In this document: positions 15,473 to 23,517 of the stretch, in pieces
Position numbering within the stretch: position 1 is the stretch's first letter
How the letters are laid out: each line of letters opens with the position of its first letter
Assembly (NCBI GenBank): GCA_002480015.1
Contig: DLQD01000095.1
Span: forward strand, 1 to 24,438
Length of the DNA stretch: 24,438 bases
From: Opitutia bacterium UBA7441
Lineage (GTDB): Bacteria; Verrucomicrobiota; Verrucomicrobiia; Opitutales; Coraliomargaritaceae
Direction: 5' to 3'
Program-made: the position numbers and the translations under genes
Notes under the pieces: generated by a model
Told to the model about the DNA's origin: nothing
The model's database searches: none
Seen by the model: the letters and a program-made list of their open reading frames with translations, nothing else

Positions 15473-17712
15473 TGGATACAGGGCACAGTTATTTATTTAT
15501 CGGAGCGGGCGGCATGGGTATGACGCCCTTGGCTTGTTGGATGTCGGAGGCAGGATATTCGGTTTCCGGATACGACGCGCATCTACAGGAACGCGTCCGT
15601 CGATGGCTGGCGCAGGCGGGCGTCCTGCTCGAAGATTTTATTTTCACCGAGCAGATCGCTCGTTTCTCCACAGTTGTTTACTCCAGTGCGGTACCCGCGG
15701 CGCATCCTCTGCTTGCTGCTGCCCGAGAGGCTGGCGTGCGCTGCCTCCGGCGTGGTGAGATGCTGGCCGAAATCGCGCAAAATAAACGACTCATCGCTGT
15801 CGTCGGCAGTCACGGCAAGACCACGACCTCTGGCATGATTGTCCATGGGCTACTCCACTGTGGCATTAAGGCTAATTATATCTTGGGTGGGCTTTTCGCC
15901 AATCAGACGACGCCGCCCGCACACTTCATTGAGAGCGATTGGCTGGTGGCCGAGGTGGACGAGAGCGACGGTACGATCGACGCTTTCGCTCCGGAAGTCA
16001 CACTGGTGCTCAATGCGGATTGGGACCATGCGGATCGCTACCTTGATGCGGCCAAGCTTGAAGAGACGTTTACCCGTTTACTCAACCGCAGTCAGCGCGT
16101 CGTCCTCCTTCCGGAAGAGCTGCATTTGAATCCCTCAGGGACTGCCGAACTCCAGACATTCGACGGCGCAGCCGCCCGACTCGGCTTCTGTGCGCCACCC
16201 CCGGGACGCTTTAATCAAGTCAACGCGGATGCCGCCGCCGCTGTGCTTTCAATCTTTGGTCAGCCACTGCAGGAGGACACGGTGGCGTCTTTTCCCGGAA
16301 TGGCGCGCCGACAGGCAACGCTCTATCGCGATGCCACGCTGACAGTTGTGGAAGACTACGCCCACCATCCCACCGAGATCGATGCGCTCATAGAATGCCT
16401 TGAAGCGAAGGAACCGGATAAGCAACTCGTGGTCGTCTTTCAGCCGCACCGCTATTCCAGGACGCGTCAGTTTAAGGCGGATTTCGCCGCATCACTGCAA
16501 GCCGCCGACCAAGTTTATCTCTTGCCGGTTTATGCTGCTCACGAACGTCCTATAGTCGGAGGGGAGACCGCCGATTTGGCGCAGGCATTTAGCGGGCACG
16601 CGTCCGTGGAACTGGACATGTCGCTACAAGGCATTCAAAGCTTAGCCCGCGCGGTCGGGGATTCACCGACGCAGCTCGCCTTTGTTGGCGCAGGCGATAT
16701 CGAAGAGTTCGCTGCTGCTTTCGTATCCTGGATACAAGCTAGCGGGTGTGCTTCCGGCTGCGAAGGAAACGTGCTCGATGCTGCTTTATTGGATTACCTC
16801 AAGCCACGTCTATCCCCCGACTGTACTCTAAAATCGCAAGAACCACTGGGTCGTAAGACGACGATGCGTATTGGCGGCGCGGCGCGTTTCTACGCCGAAC
16901 CGGCCAATTTAAGCGACTTGCGTGTCCTGCTTCAATCTGCCGAGCTATTTAAACTAGCCACTTTCTGCCTGGGCCGCGGCTCCAACTTATTGGTCTCGGA
17001 TGCAGGTTTTGACGGCCTGGTCATTCGTTTTTCCGCACCAGCTTGGCGACGAGTCGAGTCCTTGGGGGAGGAGCGCATTTGGGCGGCGGCGGGTGGCCGG
17101 CTCAAGGAAATCTGCGGCTACGCCGCGAAGCACGGACTTGGTGGGTTCGAGTTTTTGGAAGGCATTCCTGGTGCGGTTGGTGGTGCCTTGCGCATGAATG
17201 CGGGTGCGATGGGCAGTTGGATGTTCGATATTGTTGAGCGCGTGCAGTTCATTGACGAGTTCGGTCACTACCAGGATTTACCGAAAGAAGCCTTCCATTT
17301 CGGCTACCGAAAAGTCGAAGAGATCAGTCGGGGCATTGCGCTTGGTGCGATTCTGCGGAGCGCGGACCTTGATTCGGAGATCTCAATTCGAGGTCGGATC
17401 GATAGCTACTCCAGTTCGCGTAAAGAAAGCCAACCGCGAGGTGCGAGTGCGGGTTGTATTTTTAAAAATCCGGAAGGTAACTATGCAGGCAAGTTGATCG
17501 ACGAACTGGGGATCAAAGGTATGCGCGTTGGCGCGGCCGAAGTCTCCAAGCTACACGGTAACTTTATCGTCAACCACGGTGGCGCGACTTGTGCCGACGT
17601 CGTCGAATTGGTGCGCCGTGTGCGCGCCAAGGTTAAGGCCGAGTCCGGCTATCTTTTAGAGCCCGAGGTCTTGCTTGTCGGCCAGTCTTGGGATGAGGTT
17701 TTGGGCGAATGA
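15469..17712 (+). CDS. murC-murB: MurC-MurB fusion: UDP-MurNAc--L-alanine ligase and UDP-GlcNAc-enolpyruvate reductase
   Basis: One 747-residue frame joins two enzymes. Residues 1-424 are MurC, which adds L-Ala to UDP-MurNAc: FIGAGGMGMTPLACWMSEAG, ATP loop VVGSHGKTTTSGM (111-123), AEVDESDGT, EDYAHHPTEIDAL (295-307) and FQPHRYSRTRQF (324-335). After a linker of about 25 residues, 450-747 are MurB, which makes UDP-MurNAc with FAD and NADPH: TTMRIGGAARFY (464-475), GRGSNLLVSD (502-511), FLEGIPGAVGGALRMNAGA (562-580), SAGCIFKNPEGNYAGKLID (660-678) and LLEPEVLLV. The usual catalytic Ser in the AGSxFKNP motif is Cys663. There is no stop or frameshift between the parts. It starts by ATGA overlap with murG and ends by ATGA overlap with ddl. 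Confidence 0.95.
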   Translation: MMDTGHSYLFIGAGGMGMTPLACWMSEAGYSVSGYDAHLQERVRRWLAQAGVLLEDFIFTEQIARFSTVVYSSAVPAAHPLLAAAREAGVRCLRRGEMLAEIAQNKRLIAVVGSHGKTTTSGMIVHGLLHCGIKANYILGGLFANQTTPPAHFIESDWLVAEVDESDGTIDAFAPEVTLVLNADWDHADRYLDAAKLEETFTRLLNRSQRVVLLPEELHLNPSGTAELQTFDGAAARLGFCAPPPGRFNQVNADAAAAVLSIFGQPLQEDTVASFPGMARRQATLYRDATLTVVEDYAHHPTEIDALIECLEAKEPDKQLVVVFQPHRYSRTRQFKADFAASLQAADQVYLLPVYAAHERPIVGGETADLAQAFSGHASVELDMSLQGIQSLARAVGDSPTQLAFVGAGDIEEFAAAFVSWIQASGCASGCEGNVLDAALLDYLKPRLSPDCTLKSQEPLGRKTTMRIGGAARFYAEPANLSDLRVLLQSAELFKLATFCLGRGSNLLVSDAGFDGLVIRFSAPAWRRVESLGEERIWAAAGGRLKEICGYAAKHGLGGFEFLEGIPGAVGGALRMNAGAMGSWMFDIVERVQFIDEFGHYQDLPKEAFHFGYRKVEEISRGIALGAILRSADLDSEISIRGRIDSYSSSRKESQPRGASAGCIFKNPEGNYAGKLIDELGIKGMRVGAAEVSKLHGNFIVNHGGATCADVVELVRRVRAKVKAESGYLLEPEVLLVGQSWDEVLGE

Positions 17713-18635
17713 TCAAGCTGCCTAAAATAGTAGTCCTCTACGGCGGCGTCGGTTCCGAGCGCGAAGTCTCGCTACGCAGCGGCGAGGCGATCGCGCAGGC
17801 TCTGACAGCACACTTTGAGGTGGAGCCTCTGGAGCTCAAGGCCGAAGCGCTGCCGGAGGGCATCCGTAAGGATTGTTCGATCGTTTTCCCCGCTCTGCAC
17901 GGGCACTTCGGCGAAGACGGGCAACTGCAGGCCTTGCTCGAAGCTGCGGGCATTCACTACTGCGGGAGTGATGCCGCCGCCAGTCGGCTCTGTATGGACA
18001 AGGCCGCGACCAAAGCGATCGCCCGCGAGCTGAAGATCGCCGTGCCCGAGGGGCTGACTTTTGATGGCGCGGAGGCTCCGCTCGCGGACGCGGTTATCGA
18101 GCAATTGGGCACATCTTTGGTCATCAAACCGGCTGACCAAGGCAGCAGTGTCGGTCTACACTTCGCCGAGCACCGCTCTGCTCTAGGGGTGGCACTTTCC
18201 ATGATTCGATCGGGGCATTGGCTTATTGAACAACGTGTCCACGGGCGCGAGTTGACGGTTGGCGTATTGAATAGCGGGGCTATGGGTGTGGTCGAGATCG
18301 TTAGCCAAAGCGGCGTCTACGACTACAAAGCCAAATACACTCCTGGCTCCACCGAGTATCGTTTTCCTGCCAAACTCGAACCTGCTGTCGAGGCGACGAT
18401 CAAGGACCATGCCGAGCAACTCTTCGGCGCCTGTGGCTGTCGTGATTTTGCGCGCATAGACTTCCTCCTTGACGGTGCGCGGCCTTACTTTTTGGAGATC
18501 AACACACTGCCTGGCCTCACTGCGACGAGCCTGTTGCCCAAGAGTGCCTCCTGCGTGGGCTTCGATTTTATGCAACTTGCCGCCGAACTCGTCGCGCCCG
18601 CCATCGCCCGCTTTCAATCCGGAGGGGATGCATGA
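17709..18635 (+). CDS. ddl: D-alanine--D-alanine ligase
   Basis: This ATP-grasp enzyme makes D-Ala-D-Ala for the peptidoglycan pentapeptide. The 308-residue protein is typical in length. Landmarks are VVLYGGVGSEREVSLRSG, PALHGHFGEDGQLQALLE, SRLCMDKAATKAIARE, the ATP-binding LVIKPADQGSSVGLH, VYDYKAKYTPGSTEY (the omega-loop Tyr and Lys), and the metal/D-Ala site FLEINTLPGLTATSLLPKSA. It lies between murC-murB and ftsQ with 4-base overlaps at both ends, so it is made together with them. Confidence 0.96.
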   Translation: MIKLPKIVVLYGGVGSEREVSLRSGEAIAQALTAHFEVEPLELKAEALPEGIRKDCSIVFPALHGHFGEDGQLQALLEAAGIHYCGSDAAASRLCMDKAATKAIARELKIAVPEGLTFDGAEAPLADAVIEQLGTSLVIKPADQGSSVGLHFAEHRSALGVALSMIRSGHWLIEQRVHGRELTVGVLNSGAMGVVEIVSQSGVYDYKAKYTPGSTEYRFPAKLEPAVEATIKDHAEQLFGACGCRDFARIDFLLDGARPYFLEINTLPGLTATSLLPKSASCVGFDFMQLAAELVAPAIARFQSGGDA

Positions 18636-19570
18636 TCGGAGGCGGCAAACACAAGGGTAGCACCTCTGCCAGTGGTCAACAGAGCTGGCGCGCCCTCGCT
18701 GGAGCACGGAGTGGTACGCGTATTCAGTCCACGCAGGCCCGCAAGCGACGCCAGGTACAGATGCTTAAGTTGCTCGGCGTTTTTGCCGTCTTCGTTTCGA
18801 TTGTTGCTGCGATCACTTGGGGAGTCATTGCTTTTAAAAAACGCCAAGAGCCGATTCAAATCGCCACTCCTTCTAAGCCGGTGGAGACGATTATTTTCGA
18901 CACCGACGGCGTCCTGCCCAGTCGCTGGCTGGGCACAGTGATCGAACTCCGACGCGATACCAACATGATGGAGGTCGATATCTATTTGATGAAGCAACAG
19001 CTCGAAGCGCACGGGCAGGTCAAGACCGCTTCGATCGAGCGCCAGTTCCCAAGTGCACTAAAAATTGAAATCAAGGAGCACGAACCAGTCCTGCGGATGC
19101 GTGTGATGGGGGCCGACGGCCAACCGGAAACCCGCATCGTCTCGCGCGCGGGCACGGTCTATAAGGGCGTCGGTTATCCGGCCGCAACCCTCGGCAGCTT
19201 GCCTTTTGTCCTGCCCTATCGGCATCCGGAGACTGGGTTCCAGCCGCTTCGCGGCATTGAGCGGGTGGCGGAATTACTCGAAGACACCCGACGCACACAG
19301 CCCAACTTTTATAAGACATGGCAGCTCGTCTCCTTGGAACACTACTCTGGCGATCCCGAAATGCCGGGCGAGGTGATCGAGGTGCGCACGACGATGGTGC
19401 CACGCATCATTTTCGGATTGAACACGGATTTCGCCCAACAGCTTGACCGTCTGGGGGTCGTCTTGCAGTACGTGCAAAGCCGCGGAAATCCGGCCCTTAA
19501 ACGCATCGATCTCTCCCTTCAAGGCTCCGCCGCCGTGCAATTCGAAAGTGGGCGGATCAGCACTTTCTAA
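18632..19570 (+). CDS. ftsQ: Cell division protein FtsQ (DivIB family)
   Basis: This is a single-pass divisome scaffold protein that links FtsB/FtsL and recruits later proteins. The 312-residue protein has a basic cytoplasmic tail (residues 1-42), one transmembrane helix at about 44-66 (KLLGVFAVFVSIVAAITWGV) and a periplasmic part. The POTRA-like region includes KTASIERQFPSALKIEIKEHEPVLRMR. The C-terminal beta domain is divergent, as is usual for this family, and identification leans on topology and position after ddl. The start overlaps the ddl stop by four bases. Its stop at 19570 ends the coupled chain: ftsA and ftsZ do not follow. A REP-like inverted pair begins about 60 bases downstream. 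Confidence 0.85.
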   Translation: MIGGGKHKGSTSASGQQSWRALAGARSGTRIQSTQARKRRQVQMLKLLGVFAVFVSIVAAITWGVIAFKKRQEPIQIATPSKPVETIIFDTDGVLPSRWLGTVIELRRDTNMMEVDIYLMKQQLEAHGQVKTASIERQFPSALKIEIKEHEPVLRMRVMGADGQPETRIVSRAGTVYKGVGYPAATLGSLPFVLPYRHPETGFQPLRGIERVAELLEDTRRTQPNFYKTWQLVSLEHYSGDPEMPGEVIEVRTTMVPRIIFGLNTDFAQQLDRLGVVLQYVQSRGNPALKRIDLSLQGSAAVQFESGRISTF

Positions 19571-19629
19571 ATGAATTCAATCGCGCAGTTCCAAACAATC
19601 AGCTTTTGTATGCAGAGGCATGTGAAGTG

Positions 19630-19706
19630 CGTAGCCGAATTCTTGAGAATTTTGATGACTTGGCCGGGACTTGTCGACTGTCCAAATTCTCACGAATTCG
19701 GCTACG
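19630..19706. repeat. REPIN-like inverted pair, family B (GTAGCCGAA head)
   Basis: The 25-base left arm at 19631-19655 is inverted at 19681-19705 with two mismatches, separated by 25 bases. Both arms begin GTAG and then form their own small palindrome around AATTCT...AGAATT. GTAG heads followed by an imperfect palindrome are the hallmark of REP sequences handled by RAYT transposases. The pair lies between ftsQ and the lactonase gene. Confidence 0.7.
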
Positions 19707-19717
19707 GTAAACAGGTA

Positions 19718-20830
19718 ATGCAAGTCATCTTAATCTTCGTCTTTTTGCCGGTGGTTTCATGTCTGCAGGCAGAATCGGTCGACGTTTATTTCGGCACTGG
19801 AGGCGACGGGGCCAAAGGTATTTACCACGCTAGATTGGATGCGGAAAACGGTCAACTAAGCCCGGCCACGCTGGCCGCTGAAGTCGGCGCGCCTGGCTTC
19901 CTCGCCTCCCATCCGGATCGCACACGTATCTACGGGGCGGCCGTGGTGGATGGGCAGGCTGCCGTCGTCGCTTACGGCATCGCGAAAGACGGTGAGCTCA
20001 GCCTGCTTAATTCCGAACCGATTTCCGCAGGCCGCGCTGCGCATATCGCCGTGCACCCGTCTGGGAACTTTCTCCTCACGGCACAATACAGCGGCGGCTC
20101 CGTCGCCTTATTCCCACTTGCCAAAGACGGACGCGTCTTGCCTTGCGGGCAAATCCACACGCACGAGGGCGCTTCCGGCGTTGACCCTAAGCGTCAGACT
20201 AAGTCACACCCGCATTGGGTCGGATTCTCGCCGGACGGTCGCTTCGCTTTCGTGCCCGACCTCGGGCTCGACCAGATCGTCATTTATAAAATCCAGTCCG
20301 ATATGGCCTCGATGAAGAAAATCGGTGCGGCGGAGGCCACACCCGGAGGGGGGCCGCGCCACATGAAGTTTTCCATCGACGGCAAATACATTTTCCTGAT
20401 CGACGAACTCAGCGTCTCGCTGTCCTCCTTCACTTATGACGCGGAGACCGGGGCAGCCGAGCTTGTCGCTACCACGCCGACACTAAGTCCGGCGATGAAG
20501 GCAGCTTCGGAGGTCAACACCGGTTCCGAGGTGCTCGTCCACCCAAACGGGCGATATGTCTACGCGGCCAATCGTGGGCACGACTCGGTGACGGGCTTTC
20601 AGATCGACCCCGGAACGGGGCATCTCTATGTGGTCGATAACGAGCCGATCCGCGGAGTCTGGCCGCGCAATATCAATCTTGATTCCGGTGGCCGATGGTT
20701 GCTCGCCGCCGGCGCCCGCTCCGACTCCGTCACCGTTTTTGCCATCGACCCAGGTACGGGCGCGCTGACTTTCCTAGAAGGCAGCACGATCCAAGTCCCG
20801 AACCCGATTTGCGTTTTGATCAACGACTGA
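19718..20830 (+). CDS. Exported lactonase-family (6-phosphogluconolactonase-like) beta-propeller
   Basis: This 370-residue protein belongs to the seven-bladed propeller lactonase family (Pgl/YbhE-like, PF10282). It starts with a likely signal peptide, MQVILIFVFLPVVSCLQA, cut near residue 18. Repeating blade motifs follow: VYFGTGGDGAKGIYHARLD, HIAVHPSGNFLLTAQY, HPHWVGFSPDGRFAFVPDLG, GGGPRHMKFSIDGKYIF, LVHPNGRYVYAANRGHDSV and GRWLLAAGARSDSVTVF. Cytoplasmic Pgl hydrolyses 6-phosphogluconolactone; an exported version more likely acts on another lactone or sugar, so the substrate is open. I chose the ATG at 19718 because the signal peptide begins there; the frame is open back to 19571, but that stretch is the REP pair and not family-like. 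No strong Shine-Dalgarno is seen. Confidence 0.82.
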   Translation: MQVILIFVFLPVVSCLQAESVDVYFGTGGDGAKGIYHARLDAENGQLSPATLAAEVGAPGFLASHPDRTRIYGAAVVDGQAAVVAYGIAKDGELSLLNSEPISAGRAAHIAVHPSGNFLLTAQYSGGSVALFPLAKDGRVLPCGQIHTHEGASGVDPKRQTKSHPHWVGFSPDGRFAFVPDLGLDQIVIYKIQSDMASMKKIGAAEATPGGGPRHMKFSIDGKYIFLIDELSVSLSSFTYDAETGAAELVATTPTLSPAMKAASEVNTGSEVLVHPNGRYVYAANRGHDSVTGFQIDPGTGHLYVVDNEPIRGVWPRNINLDSGGRWLLAAGARSDSVTVFAIDPGTGALTFLEGSTIQVPNPICVLIND

Positions 20831-20928
20831 TTGTGGCGTGCGAGCTTGGAAACAGTCTAATCATGAGATTGATCTCCAGTGGCTGTTCTCCTCTGGCCAA
20901 AAGCTGACGCTATCGACTGCATTTCGCG

Positions 20929-20943
20929 AAGTGTGTAGCCGAA
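20929..20943 (+). repeat. Solitary REP-like fragment, family B
   Basis: GAAGTGTGTAGCCGAA repeats the left flank and head of the 19624-19706 pair (GAAGTGCGTAGCCGAA) with one change. It lies in the 159-base gap between the lactonase and def genes. An inverted GGCTAC occurs at 20988-20993, but it overlaps the def stop codon, so a second arm is doubtful. The rest of the gap shows nothing else I can name. Confidence 0.45.
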
Positions 20944-20989
20944 AGGATTGGTTTTTGGATCGATCAGTCCCGAAAGTGAGGGGACATGG

Positions 20990-21571
20990 CTACTTCTGAC
21001 TTTTCAAAAAGTCACGGCTCTCGCGCTTCAGCTTTTTGATCTTGGCCTCGTTCTTCTTGAGGTCGCGCTTCTGCATGAGGTCGATAAAAAGCCTGCCATT
21101 GAGGTGGTCGACCTCGTGCAGAATGCAGCGGCCGAGTAAGCCGTCTGCTTCGAGCACGTGTGGGTTGCCCTCCGTGTCTTGAAACTCGCAGCACACGCCG
21201 ACAGGGCGATCTACTTTGCCGTTCACGCCGGGAAAGGAGAGGCAGCCCTCTTCGTAGACATCTTCGGTTGCATCCGTAATCGTGACCTTCGGATTGATGA
21301 TCGCCATCGGCATGATCAGGTCGAGCGGCGGTTGCTTGCCGTCGAAACTGTAACTGAAAGGCACTTCGACGCCTTCCGGCGGTCGCACATCGATCACGCA
21401 GAGTTGCAGCGCGCGATTCACCTGTTGCGCAGCCAGGCCGATGCCTTCCTCGTCATACATGGTATCCACCATGTCGTTGGCCAACTCGGCCAGCGATTCG
21501 TCGAAATCGGTGATCGGCTTGCCGACCTTGCGAAGGATGGGTTCGCCGTATTGGGTGACACGTAGGATCAT
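20990..21571 (-). CDS. def: Peptide deformylase
   Basis: This metalloenzyme removes the N-formyl group from nascent proteins. The 193-residue protein has all three motifs: GIGLAAQQ (43-50), EGCLSFPG (108-115, with the metal ligand C110) and HEVDHLNG (152-159, with ligands H152 and H156 and catalytic E153). A stretch around residues 64-92 (PPEGVEVPF...LIMPMA) is longer than in E. coli Def and looks like an insert between strands. The C-terminus is a Lys-rich helix (KKNEAKIKKLKRESRDF). It begins right after a purine/pyrimidine heptamer tract and is probably in one transcript with the upstream thiamine-binding-family gene. Confidence 0.95.
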   Translation of the reverse strand: MILRVTQYGEPILRKVGKPITDFDESLAELANDMVDTMYDEEGIGLAAQQVNRALQLCVIDVRPPEGVEVPFSYSFDGKQPPLDLIMPMAIINPKVTITDATEDVYEEGCLSFPGVNGKVDRPVGVCCEFQDTEGNPHVLEADGLLGRCILHEVDHLNGRLFIDLMQKRDLKKNEAKIKKLKRESRDFLKSQK

Positions 21572-21583
21572 TTCTGAAGAGGG

Positions 21584-21639
21584 GAGTGGAGAGTGGAGAG
21601 TGGGAAGTGGGAAGTGGGGAGTGGGGAGTGGGGAGTGGA
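21584..21639. repeat. Eight tandem heptamers (RAGTGGR) ahead of def
   Basis: On the plus strand the unit GAGTGGA/AAGTGGG is repeated eight times without a break; a ninth is partial (to 21643). In def mRNA sense it reads as a C/T-rich tract (YCCACTY) that ends 12 bases before the ATG at 21571. It fills the whole gap after the preceding stop codon (21644-21646). No Shine-Dalgarno is present. Confidence 0.85.
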
Positions 21640-21643
21640 GAGT

Positions 21644-21922
21644 TTAGCGACGACCTGAAGCGCGGGCGGGTAGTGGGGCGATGTTGCACATTCCGACATT
21701 GACGACGACTTTATGTTTCATTGCGACCGCTTCGTAGGCGCTGCGGAGCCCTTTCCAGAGTTCTTCCGCCTCGCCCCAGACCACGGTCGACATGGTCCCG
21801 GTGTCGCGTTCTAGACCTGTGGCATCCAATGCATCGAGGTAGCAATGGACTGCCTCGCGCACATTGCCGTCGAGTGAATAGACTGAGATTTGAACAGAGA
21901 TGAGAGGGTCGGTTTTTTCCAT
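21644..21922 (-). CDS. Thiamine-binding family protein (MTH1187/YkoF-like)
   Basis: This 92-residue cytoplasmic protein belongs to the MTH1187/YkoF ferredoxin-like family (Thiamine_BP). The sequence SVQISVYSLDGNVREAVHCY, then TGLERDTGTMSTVVWGEAEE and LWKGLRSAYEAVAMKHKVVV, follows the family pattern closely. Some members bind thiamine or its precursors; most have no proven function. No thiamine biosynthesis or transport gene lies in the window, so its role here is not supported by context. It precedes def on the same strand, separated only by the heptamer tract. The 250-base region upstream holds a REP-like inverted pair. Confidence 0.82.
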   Translation of the reverse strand: MEKTDPLISVQISVYSLDGNVREAVHCYLDALDATGLERDTGTMSTVVWGEAEELWKGLRSAYEAVAMKHKVVVNVGMCNIAPLPARASGRR

Positions 21923-21999
21923 CAGTCTATTGATAAATTGTTAGAATGCTTTTGTCTACTTTGAGGGGCGGGGGCGAATGTCGCAAAGTCGAGGCTGTG

Positions 22000-22080
22000 A
22001 CTCGTAGTGGCGACTTTAGTCGCCATTATGTCTCAGCGAGTCCAGAGTGTGATGTCGCAACTGAAGCAGCCACCACGAGT
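22000..22080. repeat. REPIN-like inverted pair, family A (GTAGTGG head)
   Basis: The left unit (22000-22028) is GTAG (22004-22007) followed by a near-perfect palindrome TGGCGAC TTTA GTCGCCA (22008-22025). The right unit (22053-22080) is an inverted, more diverged copy with a GTGG head. Read on the minus strand it aligns with the left across about 28 bases at roughly three quarters identity. A solitary relative lies at 4442-4458. The pair occupies the 250-base gap between the thiamine-binding-family gene and pdhC. Confidence 0.65.
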
Positions 22081-22172
22081 TAAGCTCATATTCCTGCTTA
22101 ATGAGCCGGTCATCTGCTTCGACTTATTCAACCAATCATTAGAAATCTGACCGCTGGCCTCTGTCTTTTTAG

Positions 22173-23465
<1,293 letters not shown>

Positions 23466-23471
23466 ATTTTT

Positions 23472-23513
23472 AAAGTGGAAAGTGGAAAGTGGAGGGTGGA
23501 GAATGGTGAGTGG
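23472..23513. repeat. Six tandem heptamers ahead of pdhC
   Basis: AAAGTGG is repeated three times, then AGGGTGG, AGAATGG and TGAGTGG on the plus strand. In pdhC mRNA sense it is a C/T-rich tract of period seven that ends six bases before the ATG at 23465. It fills almost all of the 52-base gap between the E1 beta stop (23518-23520) and the E2 start. Confidence 0.85.
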
Positions 23514-23517
23514 CTAA

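Noticed and set aside
20931..20993. Complete second family B inverted pair
   Set aside because: Only GTAGCC/GGCTAC matches on the right side, and that lies across the def stop codon, so it is likely chance.
21584..21639. CRISPR-like array
   Set aside because: Units are seven bases with no spacers; it is a simple tandem repeat.
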